From contig OZ006978.1 of the NCBI GenBank assembly GCA_963931155.1, positions 1,302,001 through 1,366,000 of the forward strand: 64,000 bases of DNA, in the 5' to 3' direction. Below are positions 27,201-34,157 of the stretch, one piece after another. This stretch comes from CALXVA01 sp944392465 (GTDB taxonomy: Bacteria > Bacillota > Clostridia > TANB77 > CAG-508). The position numbers and the translations under genes are program-made. Position 1 is the first letter of the stretch; each line of letters begins with the position of its first letter. Under the pieces are notes generated by a model, which made no database searches, was not told the origin of the DNA, and was given only the letters and a program-made list of their open reading frames with translations.

Positions 27201-27366
27201 ATGTAATAGGAAATTTCTCCGAAATTCCTATTACATAAAAAGGCTATAATCGCTATTGCCTTTGAGATTTCCTCCTTGACGTCGGAAACTCAAATCGGCA
27301 AGAACAAAGGGCGACTGCGTCGCTTTGTTCTGTAATAGGAAATTTCTCCGAAGTTCCTATTACATA
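27201..27366 (+). repeat. Dispersed palindromic repeat, copy A
   Basis: Begins and ends with the near-perfect palindrome ATGTAATAGGAA...TTCCTATTACAT (27201-27236 and 27330-27366). Between them lie GGCTATAATCGCTATTGCC, the TTTGAGATTTCC/GGAAACTCAAA stem and the AGAACAAAGGGCGAC/GTCGCTTTGTTCT hairpin. Four copies occur in this window (also 18103, 31245, 53203). It lies between the convergent zinc-ribbon and M23 genes and may serve as a terminator for both. Confidence 0.88.
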
Positions 27367-27385
27367 AAATGCTAAAAAATTTGAA

Positions 27386-27995
27386 TTAATCAAACAAAGT
27401 TAAAGGATTTATATATTCATCATTAATTCTTACTCCAAAATGAAGATGTGGACCAGTAGTTGCTCCATTAGTTGGATTTCCGTTTTCATCATAATATTGA
27501 TTGCCTTTAACCCCATAGACGTTTTTAGGACCAACATAACCAACAACTTGTCCCTGAAGTACAGAATCACCTTTTTTTACTATATAAACAGGAGAAACAT
27601 GACAATATGTAAATTTCATATTATCTTTAGAAAGTGTAATAGTATAACCACCTCCACCTAAGAAACCTGTAAAAGTTATTATACCAGAAGTAACAGCGAT
27701 AAGTTTGCTACCTTCAGGTGCACCAATATCTAGTCCAGAATGATATGTAGAAGCACCGAGATGTAGGTGAGGTTCTATAACCAAAATATGAATTTATTGT
27801 AGTATATCCAGGAGAAGGCCATACATATCCAGAAGAACTAATATCCATTGATATAATAGAATTAGAAGAAGATGGTGAGATATAAGCTAAAGAAGAGTCA
27901 GACATAAAAGGTGTGAAAAACATAGAAATAAAAAGAACTAAACAAATTAAAAAAATCATTAAAAATTTAAAAGGCATAAAAAAACTATTAGACAT
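27386..27995 (-). CDS. M23 family metallopeptidase, read through one +1 shift
   Basis: Two segments (27995-27759 and 27757-27386) join into 202 residues when the C of an in-phase CGG is skipped. A signal peptide or anchor (about 8-30) and a short linker lead into the M23 domain: WPSPGYTTINSYFGYRT, then GASTYHSGLDIGAPEG across the join, and GPHLHFGV near the C-terminus, giving the zinc ligands His, Asp and His. M23 enzymes cut peptide cross-links in peptidoglycan. The start at 27995 follows GGAGG by five bases. Without the shift the protein stops before the metal site. Confidence 0.82.
27756..27758 (-). other. CGG +1 shift site in the M23 gene
   Basis: The frame reads CCT ACA TCT CGG TGC TTC. 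Skipping the C gives TCT GGT GCT TCT ACA TAT CAT, reaching the catalytic YHSGLDIGAP motif. The zero frame runs 13 codons past CGG to TGA with no family similarity. Confidence 0.78.
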
Positions 27996-28040
27996 AAAAA
28001 CCTCCATTGTAATCTAATAGCCCCCGATTATAATTGCTTT

Positions 28041-28565
28041 TTAATTATCATTTTTATTAGATTTAAAAGCAAAAAATTTACTAATAAAGAAATTCAAAAT
28101 AATTACTATTATTGTTATTAAACATTTACTAACTATTATAGGAAAAGGCGCATAATTAAATAGCAAAGTTCCACCAAAAGATTCAATAAACATTGTAAAC
28201 AATCTTCCTAAAATAAATTTTGAAAATTCTATAAATTTTTCTCCAAAGCCTTGAGCTTCAGAATGAAAAACTAAATCTTTATTTGTAACATAAGCAACTA
28301 ATACTGCAAGAACTATTGCAATATTATTAGCTGAAGTAGAATTAATTCCAAAAAAAGTAGATAATACGTAAAAAGAACCTATATTGACTAAAGTGGTTAA
28401 GGCGCCAAAAACCACGTACAATATAACTTCTTTACTAAAAAGCTTTTGGCAAAAACTTTTTTTGAATTTTTTTTGTTCAATTAACTGATTGTTATCTAAT
28501 TCGTTTTCGTTAGTTTTTTTTATATTATTAATTTTTGTATTTAAGTTTTTATTTAAATCTTCCAT
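28041..28565 (-). CDS. GtrA-like membrane protein
   Basis: 174 residues. A charged, Asn/Lys-rich N-terminus (about 1-50) precedes four membrane segments of the GtrA family (VILYVVFGALTTLVNIGSFYVLS, AIVLAVLVAYVTNKDLVF and two more). GtrA proteins help move lipid-linked sugars or act in cell-wall glycosylation. The start at 28565 lies behind AAAGGA, only 11 bases past the 3' end of tRNA-Trp, so the gene is probably cotranscribed with the tRNA and freed by tRNA processing. A longer frame would run through the tRNA and is rejected. Confidence 0.85.
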   Translation of the reverse strand: MEDLNKNLNTKINNIKKTNENELDNNQLIEQKKFKKSFCQKLFSKEVILYVVFGALTTLVNIGSFYVLSTFFGINSTSANNIAIVLAVLVAYVTNKDLVFHSEAQGFGEKFIEFSKFILGRLFTMFIESFGGTLLFNYAPFPIIVSKCLITIIVIILNFFISKFFAFKSNKNDN

Positions 28566-28576
28566 AAAAAATCCTT

Positions 28577-28652
28577 TGGCAGGGGTACTAAGATTCGAAC
28601 TCAGACTTGTGGTTTTGGAGACCATCGTGCTAACCATTAACACTATACCCCT
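28577..28652 (-). tRNA. trnW: tRNA-Trp (CCA anticodon)
   Basis: 76 nt with encoded CCA end. Acceptor AGGGGTA pairs with TACCCCT, discriminator G. D stem GTGT/GCAC, anticodon loop CTCCAAA with anticodon CCA, T arm CTGAG-TTCGAAT-CTTAG. The anticodon stem has a closing A-C mismatch. A plausible promoter on the minus strand is TTGCAT-N17-TAAGAT at about 28668-28696. Confidence 0.93.
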
Positions 28653-28727
28653 ATAAAATTACTTTATTATCTTAGCACAAAAAAAAAATTAATGCAAGAG
28701 AAAAAAGAAAAAAACATGAAAAAAGTA

Positions 28728-28753
28728 GAGGCCCCCGTTTGCACGGAGGCCTC
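28728..28753 (-). terminator. GC-rich terminator of the 28791-29234 gene
   Basis: On the minus strand GAGGCC-CCGT, loop GCAA, ACGG-GGCCTC, then TAC and T6. It is far more GC-rich than the host terminators. Confidence 0.8.
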
Positions 28754-28790
28754 AGATAGAACCAGCTCTGAATTTAGTCCGTCAGAAGAG

Positions 28791-29234
28791 TTACTTCTTC
28801 CAGAAGTAGAGCTGGAGCTTCTCCTCATCCACCTTGACGATGACCGCCAAGAAGCGATCGTCCTCGAACAAGAACGTGTTTGCCGCCTTGTCGTTGCAGA
28901 CTTCCCAGTGGTCGTCCTTGAAGTAGACGCCAGGTATGGCGGTAGGGTTCAGCATGTCGAAGCACGACAGCTTAACCTTGGTGTTGGGATAATCGCAGAT
29001 GGGGGTCAAGACATGAATCGCCGTAGCGATCTCGATGCCCGTGGTGCCGGTCGAGCCGAGGAGTGCATCCACGACATAGGGGTCGCAGTTGTATGCACAT
29101 GTGCCCTCGTCATAGACCATGTAGGCGGTCCGGCTGCCCAGAATAGCTAGCACCTTGTCGGTGTTATCACTCTTCCGAGCGTAGTGAGAGAAGCAGTTGT
29201 GAGGACAATAGCCCTCAGATTCGAACTTAGCCAT
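28791..29234 (-). CDS. Unknown GC-rich orphan gene (147 residues)
   Basis: I do not recognise the family. The protein is soluble, Cys-rich at the N-terminus (YCPHNCFSHY) with further Cys at about 48, 52, 80, 90 and 113, and mixed alpha/beta in appearance. The coding sequence is about half G+C with C/G-ending codons (CTC, GGC, ACC, CGC), quite unlike the AT-rich neighbours. It holds two in-phase CGG codons, absent from native genes. It has a strong AT-rich promoter (29315-29343), a structured leader, ribosome site AAAGGAGGT and its own GC-rich terminator, so it is a self-contained unit, probably acquired. One of five such units in the window. Confidence 0.75.
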   Translation of the reverse strand: MAKFESEGYCPHNCFSHYARKSDNTDKVLAILGSRTAYMVYDEGTCAYNCDPYVVDALLGSTGTTGIEIATAIHVLTPICDYPNTKVKLSCFDMLNPTAIPGVYFKDDHWEVCNDKAANTFLFEDDRFLAVIVKVDEEKLQLYFWKK

Positions 29235-29314
29235 AGTTGTATACCTCCTTTAGTTGTAATGTGCCGATATGGCTAGTATCGACAATTGTATCCCCATTTG
29301 GGGCTTACAAGTAA

Positions 29315-29343
29315 ATTATACCACAATTAACATAAAAAGGCAA
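29315..29343 (-). promoter_or_regulatory. Promoter of the GC-rich orphan 28791-29234
   Basis: On the minus strand TTGCCT, 17-base spacer, TATAAT. The roughly 75-nt leader has stems GCCCC/GGGG and CGATA/TATCG before the ribosome site. Confidence 0.7.
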
Positions 29344-29434
29344 ACTGACGAAGTATGTAAAAAAATTAAAAGTATAATTTTTAGGACTTTATTAATAGAG
29401 TGATATAATTAAATATCACTTACATCTATATTCC

Positions 29435-29463
29435 TTGAAAACATAGGTAAATTATGGTAAAAT
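29435..29463 (+). promoter_or_regulatory. Promoter of the two-HTH protein gene
   Basis: TTGAAA, 17-base spacer, TAAAAT, 35 bases before the start at 29498. Confidence 0.55.
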
Positions 29464-29497
29464 AAATAATATAAATTGAAAAAATGGAGATGAGCAT

Positions 29498-30493
29498 ATG
29501 GATAATTTTATTATAGATGAATTTGAAAATTCAAAGCCACCAAGAAAAGAGGAAGGCAAAAAACAACATTCGCTTGAAGGCAAAAGAAGAAAAAGTATTA
29601 TAACAATATTTGAACAATCTGGTGGATTAATAGGACCAGAAGAAATTGCAGATGCTTTAGATATTGATTTAGAATTAGTGAAAAGAATATTAGGAGTAAG
29701 GAGAATAGAACAATATGAAATATTAGTAGGTAAAAAGAAACCTACTATACCTAAAAGAGATCGTAGGAAAAAAGCGAATCCATCTGAAGAAAAAGAAGAA
29801 GAAAAGTTAGATAGAATTATTATTGAAAGAAATAAAGAAATATTTGAATTAAGTACTCAAGGAATGAGTTTAGCTGAAATTCATGAAAAAACAGGAATAA
29901 GCATAGATTTATTAAAAGAAATATATATGTCTTTAGGATTAAATATATATACTGACGAGGAAATAGAAGAGATGAGAAGACAAGCTGAATCTGTTAGCCA
30001 AAATCCAAAAACAGTTATTGCGCCAGAGACTACTGAGAAAAGTGCGAGTGGAGTAAAAGGAGAGATAAAAGCAGATAGCAAAAAAATGGACAGAGCTATA
30101 GATTTGCAAGAAGGTGGTAAAACTAAAGAATACGGAGAAAGCAGAGTTCAAGAAGAAGTGGATAGTGAAAAGGTAAGTTCAAAAGGAGATGTAGATGAGC
30201 AAGAAAATGGTGAAGAAGGAAATTCTAAAAATAAAGAACAAGAACTTGAAGAATTAAAAGCTAAAATAACAAGTTATGGAGACATTGGAAAAATGATAAA
30301 AGGATTTATAGCAGAGGGGAGAATTGAAGATGCAATAAAATATGGCAAATATTTTATGAACAATTCAGACTTTTTAACAAAAATAGAAAAAGATAATTTA
30401 TTTGTTTTAATAGAATATATGAAATCAATAAAAACACAACATTTTCAACCACGTTGTATGGGAGAAATTTCAGATGAAGAAGAAATGAGATAA
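29498..30493 (+). CDS. Unknown protein with two helix-turn-helix-like units
   Basis: 331 residues. HTH-like unit 1 spans about 30-70 (IFEQSGGLIGPEEIADALDI), unit 2 about 108-150 (LSTQGMSLAEIHEKTGI). They are joined by a basic Lys/Arg linker (KKPTIPKRDRRKK) and followed by a long acidic/polar linker (about 155-245) and a helical C-terminal domain (about 250-320) with EGRIEDAIKYGKYF. The second array protein at 31999 has the same plan with five units and a similar C-terminal helical domain (GGNLDKAIRNLGL), so they look like paralogues. Each is followed directly by a GC-rich orphan gene. A DNA-binding role is likely; the targets are unknown. Confidence 0.7.
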   Translation: MDNFIIDEFENSKPPRKEEGKKQHSLEGKRRKSIITIFEQSGGLIGPEEIADALDIDLELVKRILGVRRIEQYEILVGKKKPTIPKRDRRKKANPSEEKEEEKLDRIIIERNKEIFELSTQGMSLAEIHEKTGISIDLLKEIYMSLGLNIYTDEEIEEMRRQAESVSQNPKTVIAPETTEKSASGVKGEIKADSKKMDRAIDLQEGGKTKEYGESRVQEEVDSEKVSSKGDVDEQENGEEGNSKNKEQELEELKAKITSYGDIGKMIKGFIAEGRIEDAIKYGKYFMNNSDFLTKIEKDNLFVLIEYMKSIKTQHFQPRCMGEISDEEEMR

Positions 30494-30515
30494 AAAGTTG
30501 ATTAAAAGCATATAA

Positions 30516-30544
30516 TTGACAATTTACATAAAACATACTATAAT
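30516..30544 (+). promoter_or_regulatory. Consensus promoter of the GC-rich orphan 30639-31166
   Basis: TTGACA, 17-base spacer, TATAAT, a perfect consensus. The roughly 90-nt leader has a short GCCTT/AAGGC hairpin and an AGGAGG-like decoy well upstream of the start. Confidence 0.85.
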
Positions 30545-30638
30545 AAAGAATAAGCCTTAAAAGGCATAGTAGCAAGCATAAAAGTTAGGAGGACAACCTA
30601 GTAAGGTTTGTAGTATTGAACAGTAAAAAAGGAGAAAA

Positions 30639-31166
30639 ATGAGTAGTGTAGTTGTGAGGTTTAAAGAGGAGATGACTTTTCCTCACGTAGAAGATGCAGG
30701 TAAAATCAAATGGCGGGGAGGTTATATCCTAGATGATGTCACAGGAATCCTGGAAGGATACATCGAGGAAGACATCAATGGGGTTCCCGCTGATGAACAG
30801 CGCCGTGCATGGATTTTAGGAATTTGCAAAGGTGCTAGATGGTGCTTCAACTGGTTCGGAAGTAAGAACTTTGACTTCCCTATCACAATCAGATTCTTTG
30901 ATGGCAATTTGAACGAGGGAATTCTAGTAGCACTAGGGTCGAAAGACGATAGAAACATTGATATGATTGAAGTCGGCTATTCGACTATTCAAGCGACAAG
31001 ACTATCCGGAGAGTGCACAGAAGCAAAAGAAGTAATCAAGAGCATCGTTGAAGATATTAAGGACAGTATCTATCTCCCTGAATTTGACATAACAGCTATT
31101 GCCCTAAATGATATTGATAATTGGGCTAAATCCTACTACCGACGGAAGACGGGACGTCCTTGGTAA
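30639..31166 (+). CDS. Unknown GC-rich orphan gene (175 residues)
   Basis: Not recognised. A soluble, Trp-rich protein: KWRGGYILDDVTGILEGY, CKGARWCFNWFG, NIDMIEVGYSTIQATRL, then an acidic helix and a basic C-terminus (YYRRKTGRPW). Codons are much more GC-rich than the host average, and two in-phase CGG codons occur. Both must be read as an amino acid: skipping the first C leads to TAG within six codons. Perfect-consensus promoter, AAGGAG ribosome site and two stacked hairpins after the stop make it a single-gene unit between the two HTH-array genes. Confidence 0.75.
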   Translation: MSSVVVRFKEEMTFPHVEDAGKIKWRGGYILDDVTGILEGYIEEDINGVPADEQRRAWILGICKGARWCFNWFGSKNFDFPITIRFFDGNLNEGILVALGSKDDRNIDMIEVGYSTIQATRLSGECTEAKEVIKSIVEDIKDSIYLPEFDITAIALNDIDNWAKSYYRRKTGRPW

Positions 31167-31184
31167 CTAACGGTGCTAACAAAA

Positions 31185-31225
31185 AAAGAACAATGTTCTT
31201 TTCCTCCTTTTTAGGAGGTTTTTCT
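31185..31225 (+). terminator. Double hairpin terminator of the 30639 gene
   Basis: AAAAGAACA/TGTTCTTTT is followed at once by CCTCCT/AGGAGG and T5. The second hairpin is a good intrinsic terminator. Confidence 0.8.
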
Positions 31226-31244
31226 TTTTGTCTTTTTAATGATA

Positions 31245-31460
31245 TAATAGGAATTCCTTCTTATAGTCGGAAACCTAAATTGGCAAGAACAAAGAACAAG
31301 GTTGCCCCCTTGTTCTTTGTTCTTAGTTCTGTAATAGGAAATTTCTCCGAAATTCCTATTACAGAAAAAGGCTATAATCGCTATTGCCTTTGAGATTTCC
31401 TCCTTGACGTCGGAAACTCAAATCGGCAAGAACAAAGGGCGACTGCGTCGCTTTGTTCAA
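31245..31460 (+). repeat. Dispersed palindromic repeat, copy B (composite)
   Basis: A partial unit (31245-31330: AATAGGAATTCCTTCTTATAG, AAACCTAAATTGGCAAGAAC and a GAACAAGG/CCTTGTTC hairpin) runs into a full unit (31330-31460) that is nearly identical to copy A. So two units lie in tandem. It sits between the GC-rich gene at 30639 and the 3' end of tmRNA, only 13 bases from the latter. Confidence 0.85.
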
Positions 31461-31473
31461 ATCAAAATGTAAT

Positions 31474-31833
31474 TGGTGGAGATGAGGAGAGTCGAACTCC
31501 TGTCCAATAATCCTTCCACATGAACTTCTCCGAGTGCAGTTTGTTAAAAAAATTCCCTAAAAAGAAATTAACAAACAAATTTGTTTTTTAGGTAGTCAAA
31601 TAAATACCCTTCATTCCTATGACACGGAAATAAATTCGTTTCCCACATATATGACGTTTTATCTAAAGCTGTGGGGAGCTAAAGAAAAACGAGCTACTAA
31701 TCTTAAGCAGCGTAAGCTAATTCTTTATTATCAGCGTTTATATTTAAATTTCGCTTTTTTATAGTGGCCAAAGCGACCATCCACTACTCGCTATTCATAC
31801 TTCTGGGTTATTGTCGAAACCAAATACATCCCC
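31474..31833 (-). ncRNA. ssrA: Transfer-messenger RNA (tmRNA)
   Basis: 360 nt. The 5' end GGGGATG-TATTTGGTTTCGAC and the 3' end CATCTCC-ACCA pair as the tRNA-like acceptor, CCA is encoded, and the T arm is GGAGTTCGACTCC. The tag reading frame starts at GCT (minus strand, about 31737) and reads ADNKELAYAA followed by TAA, ending in the Ala-Ala degradation signal. tmRNA with SmpB frees stalled ribosomes and tags the incomplete proteins. One-piece form, as in most Bacillota. Confidence 0.96.
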
Positions 31834-31851
31834 ATAAAAAGTACAATAATA

Positions 31852-31880
31852 ATTATACTATAATTATAAAAAAAAAACAA
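31852..31880 (-). promoter_or_regulatory. Promoter of tmRNA
   Basis: On the minus strand TTGTTT, 17-base spacer, TATAAT, about 19 bases before the mature 5' end, leaving a short precursor for RNase P. Confidence 0.65.
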
Positions 31881-31998
31881 GATATATGATTATTACAAAC
31901 TAAATATTATTTGTAATGTTCATATGATTTATTTACTTGAAAAAAGTATTTGAAAATGTTATTATAATTATGTAAATTAATTATAGGGAGAAAATCGA

Positions 31999-33459
31999 AT
32001 GCCAACTAAATTAGATGAAACAGGAGATAGAAGAAAACAAATATTAGAATTATTAAACGAACAAGGTAGAACTATAGAAGAAGTTTATACTTTTTTTAGT
32101 AATGTACCTCATAATGTAATTGAAAGGGATATAAGATATCTTATTAGAAATAAATTATATCAGCCATATAATATAATATTGAGTAGAAAAATAGAAAATG
32201 ATAATAGTAGAAGTGGAGAAAAAACAGATACAAATAGTGAAACTGAAGGCAACGTTGAGAACACAGAAAAAGAAGATAATTTAACAAGACAAGGAAGACG
32301 ACCAACAAGAAGGAAAAAAAAGAAATCACCATTTGATGCTAAAACAAGAAGAGAGAAAGTATTACAAAGATTAAAAAACACTTTAAAAACGCAAGAACAA
32401 ATTGCATCAGAATTAGGAGTATCAAAGGGAGTAATTTCTACTGATATACAATTTTTTATAATAAGTGGAATTATAACACCAGAAGAACATAAAACTAGAA
32501 AAAAACAAATAAAACAATTGGCTAAACATAAAAAATCACCCCAAATAGAACAAAGAAGGAAGCAAATATTAGAGTTAATACATAGTACAAATATGACACA
32601 GAAACAAATAGGAAAAGAAATAGGTTTATCGCAAACAGCGGTTTCGAAAGAAATAAGATATTTAGTAAGTATGGGATTAATATCACAAGAAACTTTGGAA
32701 AATAGAAAAAAACAATACAAAAGAAATAAAAAAGTAAGAAGTATTACACCAAAAAAGAAAAAAGAGCGAAAAGCATCGAATATGAAAAGAAAGAGAATAG
32801 GGCAAGTGTTGTATTTAATAAAAAATAAATATATGGCTCAAAGTGAGATAGCTGTATTACTAGGAGTATCAAGAAAAACTATATGTAAAGATGTAGAATA
32901 CTTAGTGGAAACAGGTATGCTAAAAAAAGAAGAAGTACAAAGTGCGGCAAAAAAAAGAGTACAAATAAGAAGAACAAGAGTAATTGAATTAATAAGAAGA
33001 GGAAAATTACCTAAAGTTTTAAGAAAGAGTATTGCAGAAGAATTAGGTGCTGGAACAGCTACTATTTCTGTGGATGTAAAAGTTCTAATAGAGCAAGGTT
33101 TGATTGAAGAAGACGAAAAAGGAGAGTTAAGAGTAGTAGAATCTAAGATTGCAGAGAGTGAATTACTATCAGATGCATTATATTTAGAACAACAAGAACA
33201 AGAGGAAGATAGTTTAAGTATGACTTCAGAAGAAAAAGAATGTTTATTGATGATGTTTAGACAAATAAGAAAATTGTCATTTGGGGGAAATTTAGATAAG
33301 GCAATTAGAAATCTAGGATTGGTAAAAGAAATGTTTGGTTTTTCTAAAGAAAAATTAAAACAATTAGAAGATATAGAAAGTTTTTTAAGAGAAGAAAGCA
33401 ATAAAAAACAAAAAAATGCTGACAGAAAAGCATCTGGAGAGGAGATAGGAGATAGATAG
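31999..33459 (+). CDS. Unknown protein with five tandem helix-turn-helix units
   Basis: 486 residues, strongly basic in the middle. Five units of one pattern: about 11-55 (RKQILELLNEQGRTIEEVY), 117-160 (LKTQEQIASELGVSKGVIS), 186-230 (MTQKQIGKEIGLSQTAVSKEI), 264-308 (MAQSEIAVLLGVSRKTICKDV) and 325-370 (KSIAEELGAGTATISVDV). Each ends with a wing-like VEYLVETGML-type segment, as in DeoR/Lrp-like HTH domains. Lys/Arg linkers separate them. A helical C-terminal domain (about 410-470) resembles that of the 29498 protein. Five DNA-binding units in one chain suggests cooperative binding of a long, repeated site. A GC-rich acetyltransferase gene follows within 65 bases. Confidence 0.72.
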   Translation: MPTKLDETGDRRKQILELLNEQGRTIEEVYTFFSNVPHNVIERDIRYLIRNKLYQPYNIILSRKIENDNSRSGEKTDTNSETEGNVENTEKEDNLTRQGRRPTRRKKKKSPFDAKTRREKVLQRLKNTLKTQEQIASELGVSKGVISTDIQFFIISGIITPEEHKTRKKQIKQLAKHKKSPQIEQRRKQILELIHSTNMTQKQIGKEIGLSQTAVSKEIRYLVSMGLISQETLENRKKQYKRNKKVRSITPKKKKERKASNMKRKRIGQVLYLIKNKYMAQSEIAVLLGVSRKTICKDVEYLVETGMLKKEEVQSAAKKRVQIRRTRVIELIRRGKLPKVLRKSIAEELGAGTATISVDVKVLIEQGLIEEDEKGELRVVESKIAESELLSDALYLEQQEQEEDSLSMTSEEKECLLMMFRQIRKLSFGGNLDKAIRNLGLVKEMFGFSKEKLKQLEDIESFLREESNKKQKNADRKASGEEIGDR

Positions 33460-33460
33460 A

Positions 33461-33489
33461 TTGTGTTTTATGTGAAATTGTGGTAAAAT
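33461..33489 (+). promoter_or_regulatory. Promoter of the GC-rich acetyltransferase gene
   Basis: TTGTGT, 17-base spacer, TAAAAT; the -35 begins one base after the stop of the five-HTH gene. Confidence 0.5.
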
Positions 33490-33523
33490 ATAATATAGGT
33501 ACCCAAACATTGGAGGTATTACA

Positions 33524-33991
33524 ATGGAAGATCTGGAACTGGCAAATGTGGTTCTGGAAACAGTCCAACCGTGTGACGATGCAGAAGAGTTCTTCTACAT
33601 CGCACAAGAAGGAGGTGTTAGAGAGTACGTCGGATTCATGTATCCAACTAGTCTGGAAAAGGCACGAGAAATCTTGGAGTTCTTGTGCGATATGAGATTC
33701 GAGTGCTTCAAGATTGTTGAGGAAGATACAGGTGACATGGTCGGAATCATTTTCGGCGACCCCCTAACCAGTACTATACTGGATGTTTCATACTTCATCG
33801 GTGATGAGTATCGATGCATGGGGTACTGCTCATCAGCTGTACGGCAGTTCGAAGAGTATCTGAGGGAGGAGACTTGCTACACAACCATGAGATTCTTCGT
33901 AAGAGAAGATAACGCGGAGTCTCAGGGCGTGATGAACAAGCTTGGAATCCCTAATGCTTTCGGCAATGTCTACATGCTCGACCTTGACTAA
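33524..33991 (+). CDS. GNAT family N-acetyltransferase (GC-rich orphan)
   Basis: 155 residues. The fold follows the RimJ-like GNAT pattern: N-terminal strand ANVVLETVQPCDDAEEFF, central FKIVEEDTGDMVGIIFGD, LDVSYFIGDEYRCMGYCSSAV (the acetyl-CoA loop, a variant of RGKGYA) and MRFFVREDNAESQGVMNKLG. The substrate is unknown. The coding region is GC-rich with one in-phase CGG (GTA CGG CAG), unlike its AT-rich neighbours. Own promoter, own terminator, ribosome site GGAGGT: the third single-gene unit of this kind. Confidence 0.85.
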   Translation: MEDLELANVVLETVQPCDDAEEFFYIAQEGGVREYVGFMYPTSLEKAREILEFLCDMRFECFKIVEEDTGDMVGIIFGDPLTSTILDVSYFIGDEYRCMGYCSSAVRQFEEYLREETCYTTMRFFVREDNAESQGVMNKLGIPNAFGNVYMLDLD

Positions 33992-34002
33992 CACTTCTCA
34001 AG

Positions 34003-34042
34003 CAGGGTGTCATGCTCCCAAAAGAGCATGGCATCCTGTTTT
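34003..34042 (+). terminator. Terminator of the GC-rich acetyltransferase gene
   Basis: CAGGGTGTCATGCTC pairs with GAGCATGGCATCCTG (with G-U pairs) around a 6-nt loop, then T4. Confidence 0.88.
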
Positions 34043-34157
34043 AAAATATTCTAAAAAAATTATCAAAAATTGTTTACTTTTGTAACTTTTAAGTATACAA
34101 TATACATAGTTAATTTTAAGAGAGAATCAAAAGAAAAAATGAAAGGGGCTATTGCCA

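Noticed and set aside
28692..29150. Plus-strand ORF of 152 codons
   Set aside because: It is the antisense shadow of the GC-rich gene at 28791-29234, starts inside the terminator and lacks a ribosome site; the minus-strand gene has promoter, ribosome site and terminator.
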